Below the pieces are notes generated by a model, which searched no databases, was not told the DNA's origin, and saw only the letters and a program-made list of their open reading frames with translations. The position numbers and the translations under genes are program-made. From Balanoglossus misakiensis (Eukaryota; Hemichordata): DNA of 64,000 nt. The stretch is from positions 3,782,001 through 3,846,000 of the forward strand of contig CM082583.2 of the NCBI GenBank assembly GCA_040954595.2, written 5' to 3'. Shown here piece by piece: positions 32,601 to 47,600 of this stretch (positions within the stretch are counted from its first letter, which is position 1; every line of letters begins with the position of its first letter).

Positions 32601-35600
32601 TTGAGGTCACTTCCAGACTAGACTGGAAAACCTGTCGCTCAGCTGAGCGCTCTGTCAAAAATTAGCATATGACTCCTCCTATACTAATAGTTGTAAGGAA
32701 AACGTCATTGCACAGGTACAATGTCAGTGAAGATACGGCAAGCGAGACAATACGGCTGGCAAGCGCCTCGAGCGACAGGTTTTCCAATCTACTTCCAGAC
32801 AAGCGCACAAAACTAACAGAACATTTTTTATTTTTCAGACTGGCATCTAAAACTTGCCAAGATGACAACTGAAAACACAAAAGTGTACTCCAATTACAAA
32901 CAGTCAAGTCTACTTACTGATACTTGTAAGACTGTAGCCACAGAATCATCACTGCGTCTGCTGGAGGAGCTCTGTGCACCAGAAAACATCCCTTTATTTT
33001 CTTTTTCATATGATGACCTTCTCCTTTCATGCTTCGATCTTTGCTTCGTTTTTGGTGTAGTTTCTCGACTTCGCGATCCAGGAGTGGGGCTTTCAGTTGC
33101 AATCTGTGATCGTCGACGACTTGATCTTCGTGACGAGTCTGATCCCGAGCGGCGATGGTGGCGCTCTTTACGATCCGAGTAGCTGCAGTTACTATCACCT
33201 CTGTTGAATACATACCATAGGTTCATTAAGAACATTCGTCCTCTGAACCACACACACAGCAGTTTCATTCTATGCCCAAACATTATGTATATGATTCATC
33301 GCAGCAATTCGCTGTGTACGTCATACACTGCATTTATAAGTTTCACACAAAAACTCTGACATAAAAATTTAAACTTCAAATTAACAAATTATAGATATTT
33401 TAATTCATGATAGGGTAATGTAATTTATAGCCATTCTACAGATTGACAATCAGAATTAAACTTTAAAAGTTTGTTGATATTGATTGCAATAATTGGGAAA
33501 TATTAGTCTCTTCATAGATATATACTATTTAAAACATTATGAAAAAAAAATCAAGATTACTTTTAACTTTGTAAAGATTACATAAAGCTAGTTTTCATAA
33601 TATGGTCTCACTACACAAGACACACTCAACTGAGTGTTATTACGTAGAATGGTGAAAGTATCCTGATTCTTACCCATCACTCTCACGATGTTTGCTATTT
33701 GAACGACTGCGGTCTCCACTCCGAGACCGACGTCTTCTGTGTGTGGGAGTAGTCTTCACTCGGACTGGAATACCTTCCGTTCTGATACAAGAATAAAATC
33801 AAAGGTGTTGATTTAAAAACGTTACTAATTTACAGAACACTGCGCAACATGTACTCAAGTCATAAAATTGGGGGATAATAACTATGGGCCACTGAGGGCG
33901 CTATTTATACAAGTTCATAATGTTCGACTTACTCGATTGCTGTATACGGTATAAATCTCATCTCTTCTTCAGTGGCACCTGGGGGTTCTACTAATTCATA
34001 CTGAATATGTTTCTTCAACTCTGTACTGGCCCTTCTGTCTTCCAGTGATCTCCTGTAGTCCCCGGCAACAACCAGTGCATGATGGGTAAAAAGCAACAAC
34101 ACAAGGCACAGCAAATTAGAGTGATTAGTAGCAAAACATAAACAGTTTCACTCCACGACAACAGTCTACAATTGAAAATTTAGGGGACTCCATCTTGTTT
34201 AGATACTTGTTCCATGAAAACAAAATGATGAAATAAACCCAATCAGGCTTGTTGCTTTAGACACTTTGTGCATCAGTAGATGTAAATGGCCAAATCATCC
34301 CTAAATCCAAGTTACTGTAACCGAAGAATGAAACCGAGAGGCGATGTCTTGATGTGACTTGACAACTCCTGTCTCATCAAATAATCTTGTATGTTAACTT
34401 GCATATATTATGATCTGGTTCTGCTTTAACAACATTCAAATACAGGTAAGAAATCACAATGCAACATTCAGGGAAGGAGTGTAAACCACACCCAAATTTC
34501 TCAACCCATTCATATTGCAATGGTTTATTTGTATTGCATCCCATTAGTAACATTGGCAGAAAAGCATTTAGGGCTGTAATGCTCGGCATTATTGACTTTG
34601 TTGACAGCAAATACTCTACAAAATTGGATTTGCCTTGCCTACTGTCACAGATTATAGACAATGTGCATGATTTCTGTAATTTTTCTTTTCTTTCTGTAGA
34701 TGTTCACTTTTCTTTGTGAATGATAAACAAAGTGCATAAATACATCCATATGTCACAAATCTCAATGAGATCAAATCACACAATGCTTCATAATACGATG
34801 TCATGCAAACACACAGCAATATAAAACAACTTGTGCACCCCTTTTTCTCTGTGGTATAGTCCATGCAACAACCAAAAAAATCAGACTATCGCACCATGCA
34901 GATGTACTTAAGGATGTTACAGGTCTATCATTCAATAAGGAAGACAAGAATTGAAGTTTATATTCATAAACTAATATCTGCACAAAGTGCAAGAAGTGCA
35001 AAAATAATGAAATGGGTGAGGAGATATTATTGGTGGCATTTATCAGAAGGTATTTGTTAGTATAGAAGGTGAACATACGGTCTTGTACGCCTCCATTTCT
35101 TCTCAGAATTCTCTGTAGCAGTGGCAGGAAGAGCCCTGTCGAATTCAAACATGATTGTTAGAAAAAGACAGACAAAAGTCAATAATTCACCATGCAGTGC
35201 TGTCAAAAGATACGAAGGCCACACCAATTATATCTTATGTTTCTCTTAACTTTTGCAATAGATCTAGACAATACCAATAAAATATGTGCAATGATATTTT
35301 TTGTGTTCTAAACTTTGAACAGAAGAGGGAAAATGAAAACATAAAGAAGTAGACCGGCGTCCAATCAACAAACAATGAAAACAGAGAATTAAGAAAATTA
35401 AGAAAAGTAGAATTTACATTAAGCTGAAAAAGCGAAATGTTGACCATATCTACACATTATTTTACCAACATTTACAAAAGAATTGAGAATCTCATCACTA
35501 CATAAGAGCTGAAGTCTCTAATACTAAACCCCTTTGGAGAGATAGACCTGTTTGCTTTGATCACATGCATGCATGCATAACACCACATCCACACATCGTA

Positions 35601-38600
35601 ACAGGAATAACAACCACCACTTTGTCATGTCAGTTTCTGGTAATATTCCTATCAACTAATTTGTTATTCCTGCACAACACATTGAGCTTTCATGATTTTA
35701 CCAAAATTATGATATGTTGCAAAGCAGATGTGTGCTTGGGCCTTCATACATTCTAAACACCCAAATAATTTGAACAGTGTAGTGAACATGATGAATGGTA
35801 TTTTATGTGTGGGGATGAATGAGACAATTTTGTACACTTGCAAGTCAGCAAGCATAATTAATTGAATGCATACGTGCAAATGCCAACAAAATGATCAAAG
35901 TGATAGTTTGATGTGATGTAGTTTACAGGGAAGACAGGACACGCAAAACACAAAACAAGACAACATGCAAGACAACATGCAACAACAAGACAACATACAA
36001 TAACAGGACAAACATGCAACAACACCTTACAGGAGTACAAACACAACATTTTGCTTACAAAAAAATAATACAATTATTTAATGAAGAAATATTTCCATAC
36101 TATTGCTTAGAAATATGTCTCCAATAGAAATAAAAGTCAATTTGACAATAATGCTTACTAAAATAATATACATAATGATACATGATGTGTACACATAGTG
36201 AAAATATATAAAATGTGTGAAATGGTTTGTCTATTAATAAAAATGACTTTCACCAATGATTTCATTTGTAATGTCACACCAATGGGATAAGAAGACATCA
36301 GACTGCCTTCTAAGCCCATATGATAGCCACTGACTCAACAAACTCACTAGTGACTCAAGAAAATTATCTGCAATACTGTGTAATGATGTGGCTTTGTAAA
36401 TAGCGACTGATACAGCTCCGTTGTGACACTTTGCATTATAAACAAGATGACTACTTCAGAATTAAATGGCGCACTTGTGATGAAACGAAAATAGTTAGCC
36501 CCCCCCCAAAAAAAAACAACAACAACAACAACAACAACAAAAACAAAAAAACAAACAAACAAACAACAGATGACCGAAGACGGACAATCACCCTATCTTA
36601 TAAGCTATGCGTCGCTGACAATGGAGCTAATGAAATGAAATGAACAATGATTCGGACTGTACTACAGAAATTGTGCATTTTTATTTTGAAATTTCAAACC
36701 ATATAAATATGTACTGACCCATTACGTAAATCTTTAACAATTGCACTATTAGCAGCAGCCCTTCTTTCCGCCTCAAGAGCTTGTTGTTGTTGTTGTTGAA
36801 CCATGCGCCATTGTTGCTCGGAGTCCACCATTTTTTCTGATGATCGTCTGCCGAGTGAAATCATGTATTAGTGTTGCAAACATTTGACACCAAACGGGTT
36901 TTATTGAACACACGACTGCATAGACTTCAATCAACATGAGAATGTAACTGTTCTGATGCAAGAGAGAGAATCCCATTTTGGAACCACAAACACATGAACG
37001 CAGAGGAAGATATGTGCTTACCTTCGTCGTCTTCTACTTTTATGACTATGTCTGCTGCTTTCTGATTCACTGCCACTACTAGCGCCACCACGTGACCTGG
37101 ATCTGAAATTGAGATGTCAATGTGTTGAAATGGCATCACACACCAAACTCCCCATAGCGTAAACACTTTAACATAATGAGTGACTGATATTCAGTTCATA
37201 CAGCTCAAATCAAAATTTGTCACGTTAAGATCTACCCGGTATATGTTAATATTTTGCCCTGGACCAAGTACTCATCCCCATCAATGAAAGCATCACTACA
37301 TCATCTTTGTTTAATACAAAGAATGAGACAAGACTTATGTGCCTTACCTTCTTTTCCTATGATGGCAATAATCACTGTCTGTATCTGAACCCGAACGATG
37401 GCGATGGCGTCTAAAGAGACAAAATAATGCACATTTACCTGCAATCACTATTGGTGGGGCCCAATGTGACAAACTGCTGAGTAAGCTTTTTTTCACTAAC
37501 GTTTTTTTCTGCATGTAAATACATTCAATGAAATTTATCTCAAATTCAGCATAGTAACCATACAATTTTATTAAGCCACTGAATTTAATTTCATTTGGCT
37601 GAGTTATGTGTAAAACTTCACGAAAATGGCAATAGTAGAAATGGATAGCAATCCTCAATGTTATCCTATGAGAACATTTGTAGTGCACGTACATCCGAAA
37701 GTGAGTCTGTGGCATCTGTGTTCAGAGCCTGGCCCCTCAACCATTTCATGATCATCAGCAGTGTGGAAGTCAACAATGACATACCTGTGTTTCCTGCAAC
37801 TGGAATCACTATCCCAATCACTTCCTGAACCGCGACGGTGGTGATGATGGTGGTGATGATGATGCTTTGAACCAGGTGATCGTGACCTTGACCTTCTCCT
37901 GCCAGTTGACCCTGCACTTCTGACAGACACCGGCGACCCACCAGCTGGAGTGTATAAACCTCTGTACAGAGAAGCACAGCAATGGTCATTTCATTTTGAC
38001 AAAAAGACTACCACGTGATCACATTAGTCTAGCTGTTGAATTTACTTTCACATTCAATTTCTGTGCCAGTAGGAATGCATGTAACCTTACACAGGTGAAA
38101 ATACTACACATTGTTCTGATAAGTTATAGACATGAATTATATAGATTTTAAATATCTGTGAGACTTGCAGGTGTTCTGCTTATTAGCATAATGTGCCTAA
38201 AAAGCAGTGACAAGTCTGCATATTAGACCTGTTGTGGTTTTGGATTGCATCTATCACACGTATACACATACATCTACCATACCACCAGTATTGACAGGCG
38301 GAAATGTACAGATACAGGGACTGTGAAATATCTAATCAATGGAATACTATGAAGATTCCAAAATGGTCTCCCCCCCCCTTCTTCCCCCTCCCATCACAAA
38401 TAATCATCTATCTACCTTGGCTTTGAATCTGCAGATCCTTCCCATGGCACAGACTTATTGGTGCTTCCTGAGTTGGTTTTCTTGTGACCTCTTCTGTTTT
38501 CTTGAGAAACTGCTTTACTTCCACTGCAAATTAAAGTTTCAAGACATTTAAATTGCTGAAAATAATTGTTGGTAATTTTGCATATTGTGCGTGTATGTCA

Positions 38601-41600
38601 AATGGTTCTCTATCAGGCTCTTTAAAGATACCAGTATGAAGTAACCATTGTTATCATGGAAATTTGAAATATAGCCAATCACAGATTTTCAAATGATTTA
38701 GAAACGCACTACAACATATGGTCATTCAAAGACTCAAACATGTCCTTTTGCCCATATATAGGCATATGTAAATTAGAGGTGACTGTATACTTTTAATTAA
38801 TTGGCACATTGTCACTGCAGACAGACTGCAATACTCGATAGCCATAGCTTCATCAAGTCACAGCCATGGATAGACTTGAAGCTTAAACTGACATGCAGTA
38901 ATTTCTGTCGTTCAATTGTAAATATCAGATTTGAAAACAGTTAGGCAATTGGTAACAGAATGGACCATACTTGACAACTATTAAAACATCTGAAGACCTT
39001 TTCTGTCAAAGTCAATGGCAGAGTGAGGGACAATGGAACCATATACTTTAATCCTTGTTTTACCTTTTCACTGGTTCAGGTGCTAGAGATTTGGCAACAC
39101 CATTTTCCACAATGAGATTGTCTTGATACGGAGCCCACTGAGAGATGATTGGCGCCCCCGAGTCATCCATTTGGGCCGACGCCCTTCTCATGTAACGTTT
39201 ACTTGGAAGTCTCACCACCTTCGGTTGAGGGCGCTTCAACTTCTCGGACACCTGCAATGCCTCCATCTGAGTTCTCCCGCTGAGAAAATGGATTGAAAAG
39301 ACACAAAAATGTTATAAATTGATGACACAAACAGCACAAAAAGGTAGGCCCAGCCCTAGCACAATCACCGTACCTGACTCTAATCCCTCGACACTCTAAT
39401 GTTGATTCCGTATGAGAATATAAAGCGCACATTACCGGGCAGAGCAACTGAGTGTATGATTTTGCACAATTGTAAGATTCACATCGTATTCAAAAATGTT
39501 GTGCATATAAATGCATTTTACACAGGTTATAACATTTTTGCACTATGAAGTGACAGATTTGGAGAAATCATTGCTGGTACAAAAATAACCTGGGACTGGG
39601 TATTCTTTGGAACTGCAAATCTAGTAAAGTTGGATGTTACACAGGTGTCTTGTAGTTGTACGCACAATTGTTTAATAGTAAAGACTCAGAATAAACTCAG
39701 CACCTTCATTATCAGAGCTTTGTAAAAGGATAGATTGATGAGTTCTGTTGGTATCTACGACTGATGGAATCTGCAGGGGCTAGCTCATGTTCACAATTTA
39801 AAGTTTTAATTAGAGTGCCATTAATGATGCAATTAATGACAAACGTGACACGTACTGAAATGCCATCACGTATGGCATATTATGTCATGTCACTACGGAA
39901 ACTTGTAAAAAAAGTATTTCACAACTGCAATGATTATTTTGGACACTAATAGACAAGATTATGGATCCAAACTGTTGTACAAAGTATCTGTACAAGTATA
40001 CTGAACAAATGTGCACTGGCAGAAAAGTAGGAAAGCCGACAATGGAAATGACAGGTTTTTTTTACACAGCCTGTAGTATAAGGACAGATTGATGAATGGT
40101 TCTGTAACATGCATGGGATAGCATGAACACCTTTAGAATTCAATGCTGGCTACACAGTGATTCAAAAACTGGAAGAAGAGAATGGAGATTCAATAGTTGC
40201 CTGCAACAATAGTGACTTGAACTTCTTGATTAAAGCATTGTTGCGGTGTTTTTTTTCTGAAGCAAAGCCAACTTTAGATCTTGAAATTCAATGAGCTTTC
40301 TATTTACATGTGCTGACTTGTTCAGGGTACTAATGATGTATGATGAAACGCTAATGGTGTGAAAATTACCCTGATATGTGTCGGCTGTATACTCTAGGGC
40401 CCCATTCTTTCAACTGAATCTGCCAATTGGTAGACAAACAACATGTTCCCTTGAATTGCTTTCATTACATGAGGGTGATGATCAAACCCAGTTTACAAAG
40501 CCCCTCTTAATACATGCTATCACCCCTATTTCTAAGTAAGGCAGGCCAACCATCCTTTAAAGGGTGTCAGTAGTTGAACACAAACACCTAGCACATAGGA
40601 GACGAAATCTACTGCGGTATTGTAACTATGCCCCCCTTCAATGTGACTGTTCACACCACAAAGTGTGATGTAATGCTACTCTCAAAACAAGTTATTTGTT
40701 GATAAATACAACAGCCAGGGGACTAGTCTTCACACAAATCTAACTACACCATTATCTGAAACTGTCAACAGGTAGCTGCAGTAAAGTCAACCGTGTAAAA
40801 CCAAATGTGATTTTATATGACCACTACTAAATCATCAATTATCTTAAAAGTAAACATAACTATTAAAACTTGTGAGCGATTTCTCACTACAGAAAATGGA
40901 ATTAGCATAATGAATTTGTTGAATCTGTCGAACACTAAATACTAAATTCAAGGTGATTTAGAAATGTCCCTTATAATGAAATAAACATTTTCAGAAGTAG
41001 ATATTTGTGGAACAAAACTTCAACACCATTTGGCACAGGTTATATCTAAAATCATTCTCACTAGTTTTTGTTCCCATGACATCACAGTATATACAACCCT
41101 GTCAACTTTCATTACGTGAATAGTTAATTTTCATGACTACATGAGAGTTAGCATGTATTCAGATCTGAAGTCTGCTGGTAAATGAAAAGACTGAGTCTTG
41201 ACATATTAGGTTCAAAAGTCCACCCTGCAAGTACGTGCTGGGAACATGTGAACCCCATATGTACTGGCATCAACTCTTTCTTCAACTTTCAGCAAATACT
41301 CAGCAGTACAGTAACATGATACTTCAGTAAAACCATAGTATTTATTTTCTACAAGATCTTCTCACTGCACTCATGGAGAAGTCAAATTTGGTATGTTTTT
41401 TTATCTACATGTGGAGGTACTGGCCAGTGAGTAGTTTATATGTTTGTGATGGGGCAAAGTAATTTTCAGAAAGTCCACTGTAAAACTGAACTCCTAGCAC
41501 CAAAATGAAACGGCTGAGAGAAAACCATTTAAAGAACGACCTTCAGAACAAAGTTGAGAAACACAGTGCATCTTTCATTCCCTGTTTCATTTCTGTTTAA

Positions 41601-44600
41601 TAGCTGATGGCATATGACACTGGAGTAATGTAACACACAAAGGGTCACATGGTTCAATAAAGTTACTGCTCCAGTGCTACTGGTTCTATGTGGAAATCTG
41701 ACTTCTCTCTCTCTCTCTGTGCTGGGAAATTCCCAGTCTTTGGATTAGAGTCGAAATCCTGGAAATGTCAAGACCTCCACCTAACATGGTGGTATCCACT
41801 TACTGTTCCATTAACTTAGTTGAACAAAGTACATATTTCCAAACAACAGAATATGATTATTAGCCCTATAGTAATGTAAGAAATATGATCTATCTTGCAT
41901 AATTCAACAACATGAAAAAGAAGATCTGTGCATAGACCTTTTCTGTATTTGCTAATGCACTGACAAATATTAGCTAGAGAATCAAACAAGGCAATGATCG
42001 TTTATGCTTGTGTGATTTATTGCAAATGTGGCCTGCTGGGTTCAAAAGAACGATCTCATTATGGTACCTCACACAGCACTTCACACCTTCAATATCTGGA
42101 ACAAACCAAACATCATAGGGGTGGAAGTAGTGAACTACCCACACACTACATCAGTATGAAAATAAACAGGCGAAACCTTCAATTTGTGAAAACGGCCATA
42201 GAAATACTCGTACTTCTATGATCAAACTCCACCACATATTTATTTGCAACATCTATCATGACTAATCCTACATCTACATTTGGTTTTTTTCCATAGAGTA
42301 TTGAAGTATTCCTGCATGCTATATTTTATTCCAGAGTAGGCCTCTTTGCATGGGACTGTTAAAAATATTATGTGAACATTTCTACTTTAAAATTTACCAC
42401 AAAGAATGAGTTTGCCAGAGTGAAATTTGCTGAATTCTTCCAAACAAGAATATTCTTTTCATAAACTTCAAAATCTGAAACCCTAACTAAATGCAATAAT
42501 CGAAAGATGTAAATCAACTGCCATTTCTATAGCCACAGCAATTACATACCTGTGACGGAATCTTGAGCTGCCAAAGTTGTATCTTCGTAATTTATCTGAC
42601 GGCACATTGGAGACATGTGGAAGACGAAAAAATGCATGTTGCTCGACACAACACTGCCATAGATGCTTGCAAGCTGATTTGTTGTTTAACTCAAAGTAAT
42701 ATTCATTTTCTGTATTCTGAAATAAAAATAAATCGACAGTGACATTTTGGTCTGAAAGCTGCCTCAGTACTTGTATTATTACAAGTGGTATAATTTAACA
42801 AGAAGATTTGGTATGTTATAATTGGACATTTGCTGGTATCTTCAAGGCTGCAGTGTATAGGGAAGATACATTTCCATCTGTAATTTCTACATAACATGTT
42901 AAATGGAGCAGATCGCTTACAGCTCAAACTGATATGGGATCTCCAAACCTGTTCAACTTCACTTGGTTATACTGAATGTAAAGATGGAAACAAGTATCTG
43001 ATACAACATGTACACAAGGATCTTGGTTTTCAGAAAACCTGTCTGCAATGTGTGATCGTAATTTGATTACAAAAGTGTTGGTGAGATTTGTCTTCAAGGA
43101 AAAACTATGTGAAATTTGGCAGCACTAGGGGCATTAAATACTTACATCTCTCCCTATTACCCTGAGAATGAACTGGCAATCTTTAAAATGAACTTTTGTA
43201 ATTTTTGGCCTGCAAAGAAGGAAACAATAAAACTGTATCATCACCGTCATTGTGTTACATGTATAATAAATTATATAAAAAGAATACTGGCAAATCATTT
43301 TTCTTCATATTCCTGATACCACTGTGGTAGATAAAACAATAGCCAAGAACTTATTTAAAATACCAGCCTTTCATGGACCAATGTAGTATATACCGGTAAT
43401 GTGGTATTTTTTACAAGAAATTTGAAATTAAAACTTAAACGTGTATTTTGAACGATGTTGTAATGAACGTAAAGAGGGGATATGTTACATTAGAAGAGTT
43501 GGAAAAGGTTCCGCTAAAAATAATATTAAAGTTTATTAAATGCCCAAAAGCTCCCAATGGAAATATTAATATTAAACAAGTTTATACTTACCAGAAATAA
43601 TTTGCTACTTTATTTTTACTTTTATAAATAACGACACCAGTTGGTGTCAAACCTAAGAAATATTCCACATTGTCTTGTCCTTTTACAGGATGCAAATCCA
43701 CTCCATACATTTCCAGTAATTTGGCTCTCTCAAGAAAATTCATTTCGGCTGTTGCTGGAACTTGACCCCTATGAATGCAAAAAAACAGAAGATTCTATCA
43801 AGATTTGATGACTGGAAAATATATGAAGTACAGTCCACCTTTCATAGCATAGCCTAGTGATTGGAAAGCTGAGTATGTTGATTGATGATGTCATCATCAT
43901 GTGATGGAATACCAAATTGCCTGTACAGAAAGTAGGATTTATAGCTCCATTAGCTGTAACTTTTCACTTAATTTTCAGTATTTTTGTTCTGTATACCAAA
44001 TGCAATTTCTTGCACTCCACTTGTCAACACAGCCTGTATGTGTGTAACAGCCATTAATTGTTATTGTTGACAAATTAATTCTGGTCCGGACTTGAATTCA
44101 AATTTTGCAGGGATTAGAACAAGAAACTGCAGTAGATACACAAAACAAAAATACTGAAAGCAAAGCAAACAGTAATGTCCCTTTTAAGAAACAGTGGGTG
44201 TAATATGCACCATTTCTGCAGTAGGTACACACCCTGTCAGCAATCTCTGAAGGACAAAGCTGCATCAGTTAACACTTGTAAGAGTTCTGATTATATAAAG
44301 TCAAAAGAACAATCTACAATTAAAGCTGCAAGCAGCATTGTCCGGGCCCAAGCTCTATTATCTGATCTGATGCTGATATAGTGTTAAGTAGGTCAAAGGT
44401 CACCCGAGGTCACCCAACATTTGGGCAAAAAATTTTGATCCCATACTGGTCCATGTATAACAAAAACCAAACCTCTAGCTCTATTGGTTCGCCTGTAATT
44501 AGCTATGCACATAATTAATGAGGTCAGCAGAGGTCAAAGGGGTCATGAAAAGTAGCAAAATATTTTGATCACACACTAATCCACATTCATCAAAAACCAA

Positions 44601-47600
44601 ACGTCTAGCCCTATAGGTTAGCCTGGAATTAGATATGCAGAAATAATAACGCGTGATAAGTAGGTCAAAGGTCATGTGAAAAATCGCCAAAAAATTGTAA
44701 CATATTTTAGTCACATGACGATTGATATCCATTAAAAGAATTTGTATGCTATCAATTTTTAGACTAGAAAAAGGAATTTCAATTTTTCACTGCTTTTTAC
44801 AAAATCCAATATGGCCGCCATAATCTTCGACCAATCACAATGTTCTTTGCAAACTTGATAGACATCAGTGTAGTGACCATACTCCCCGAATCTTGCGACT
44901 CAGTCATCGCCCGATCTGGAGAGGAAGATTTTTGGAGTTTAACAATGGTTTTTCTAAAATCCAATATGGCCGCCATAATCTTCGACCAATCACAATGATC
45001 TTCGCAAACTTGATAGACATCAGTTAGGTGACCACATACCCCAAACCCCGTGTCTCGGTTGTCACTGGTTCTGGAGAAGAAGATTTTTGAAATTTAAGCC
45101 AGATTTCAGAAAAAAAATTGTAGCAAAAAAACTGCAACATTGACAGCAAAATTTCCAATTACAAAAATGATGGGTAGAAGGTAGTCTACCTGCATGCCAA
45201 ATTTGAAGTCGATCTGACTTGTAGTTTCTGAGATCTGAGATTTGAATTTTTTCAGAAAATCCAATATGGCCGCCAGGTCACGTGACTAATTAATTATTCA
45301 CAAGTCACTGCACATCTACTCATTGACCTTGACCACTGTATCAAGTTTGAGAAGTGTACCTGCAGTAGTTTCAGAGATCTCGTTGGCCGAAGAAATTGAC
45401 ACAAGAAAAAAGAAAGAAAGAAAAACCCCAACGAAACCAATAGGGCCCAAGCGCTTGCGTGCGCTTGGGCCCTAATTAAAGCTGCAAGCAGCGTTGGGGG
45501 GGCACAAGCGGTTCCCATGGTGACCAGCAAATTCCACGGCTGTATCTGCTGGGGATACCGAGACATGGGAAAGTAGGTCAAAGGTCACCTGAGGTCACCC
45601 CAAATTTGGGCAAAAAAATTGGACCCCATACTAGTCTAGATCCAACAAAAAACCAGACCCCTAGCCCTATTGGTTCGCCTGCAATTAGGTATGCACATAA
45701 TTAATGAGGTCTTGTGTAAGACTCCATTATGTGCTCAATACCCATAAAAGCCAGGGCTCTAACTGCTCTGGATGCTGAGATATGGGAAAGTAGATCAATG
45801 GTCACCCAAGGTCACCCAAAATTAGGGCATAAAATTTTGACCCCAGACTGGGCCATGTCCAACCAATACCAGACCTCTAGCCCTATTGGGTAGCATGGAA
45901 TTAGATATGCAGAAAAATGATGTTTCAGAAATAGGTCAAAGGTCATTGCCAAAATTACCAAAATATTTGTGTTATGTCCTGGCAGCATTGGTACCCATGT
46001 CCACAAAATTCATGACTGTGGTGCTTTTACAAGAGGAGGTATGGGGAATATGCATATATAATTAGTTGTTTTAAAACTGGGTCAAAGGTCATGTGAAAAT
46101 TGGCCCGAAAAATTGTGACAACTTCCGGTCATATGATGACTCATATCCAAAAAAAGAATTTCCGTGCTGTCAACATTTTTGCTACAAAACAGTATTTTCA
46201 TTTTTCAATGGTTTTCCGAAAATCCAACATGGCCGCCATAATGATCGACCAATCACAGTGCGCTTCGCAAACTTGATAGACATAGGTAAGGTGACCACAT
46301 ATCCCAAATCCCGAGACTCGGTAACCGCTGGTTCTGGAGAAGAAGATTTTTAAAGTTTTAAGTAGTTTTTCAGAAAAACAATTGTAGCAAAAAAACTTTA
46401 TGTATGACGTCATGATTTCAATGGGGTAAAATGATGGAAAGAAGGTAGGCTACCTGCACACCAAATTTGAACTCGATCGGCCCTGTAGTTTTTGAGAAAC
46501 ACTCATTTAACGGTTTTCAGGAAATCCAATATGGCCGCCAGGTCACATGACTAATTAAATATTCACGGGCCACTGCACGTCTACTCATTGGCCCCTATCA
46601 CCCTACAAAGTTTCAGCCCCCTAGGTGCTGCGGTTTTCCAGATCTACCTGGCCGAATTTCTCGGAAGAAGAAGAAGAAGAAGAATAATAATAAAGAATTA
46701 AAGCTGCAAGCAGCATTGTCCGGGCCCAAGCTCTATTATCTGATCAGATTATTAGATATGCACATAATTAATGAGTAGAAACATAATGCTGTGTTTTATC
46801 CCATGAAATATCAAGGTTATATCTATGTTTGGTGTTGATATAGTGTTAAGTAGGTCAAAGGTCACCAAGAGGTCACCCACAATTTGGGCAGAAAATTTTG
46901 ATCCATAGTGGTCCATGTCCAACAAAAACCAGACCTCTAGCCCTTTTGGTTAGCCCGGAATTAGGTATGCACATAAATAATGAGTTAAGCAGGTGTCAAA
47001 GGTGACCCAAAACTTTGGCTTTTCATTATGGCCCCATACCTCCAAACGCCAAGGTTGTATCTGCTGTGGATGTCGAGATATGCAAAAGTAGGTCAAAGGT
47101 CACCCGAGGTCACCCAACATTTGGGCAAAATATTTTGACCCCATACTGGTCCATGTATAACAAAAACAAAACCTCTAGGTCTATTGGTTCATCATTAATT
47201 AGGTATGCGCATATTTAATGAGGTCACCAGAGGTCAAAGGGGTCATGAAAAGTAGCAACATTTTTTGATCACATACAAATCCACATACATCAAAAACCAA
47301 ACTTATAGCCCTATTGGTAAGCCTGGAATTAGATATGCAGAAAAATGATGCGTCAAAAGTAGGTCAAAGGTCATTGCCAAAATTACCAAAATATTTATAG
47401 CTTATTCTTGTCATATGATGATTCATATCCATAAAAAGAATTTCTGTGCTATCAATTTTTAGGCTAGAAAAGGAATTTTTACTTTTTAATCGTTTTTCAC
47501 AAAATCTAATATGGCCGCCATAATCTTCGACCAATCACATTCCCCTTCGCAAACTTGATAGACACCTGTTTAATGACCACACACACCAAATCTTGTGACT

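Larger units (their letters stand above)
29672..39279 (-). other. EPB41L4A: Low-complexity RS-rich tail exons of EPB41L4A
   Basis: Thirteen exons encode an Arg/Ser- and His-rich disordered tail. Visible blocks: RSRSRSPG followed by nine His (exon 37785-37961), RHRHRSGSD (37348-37410), a Gln run coded by the TTG-type repeat at 36781-36798, [11 protein letters not shown] (33933-34052), [13 protein letters not shown] (33674-33781), and a large last-but-one exon (30047-30694) with PRQGQ repeats. The protein ends LSTEL, a class I PDZ-ligand pattern. Confidence 0.87.

Noticed and set aside
35942-36028. Regular repeats considered as a CRISPR-like array
   Set aside because: Imperfect 12-15-nt units without spacers in a eukaryotic intron; a minisatellite.
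36347-36643. ORFs with Val or Asn runs
   Set aside because: Translations of the (AAC)n/(AAAC)n microsatellite.
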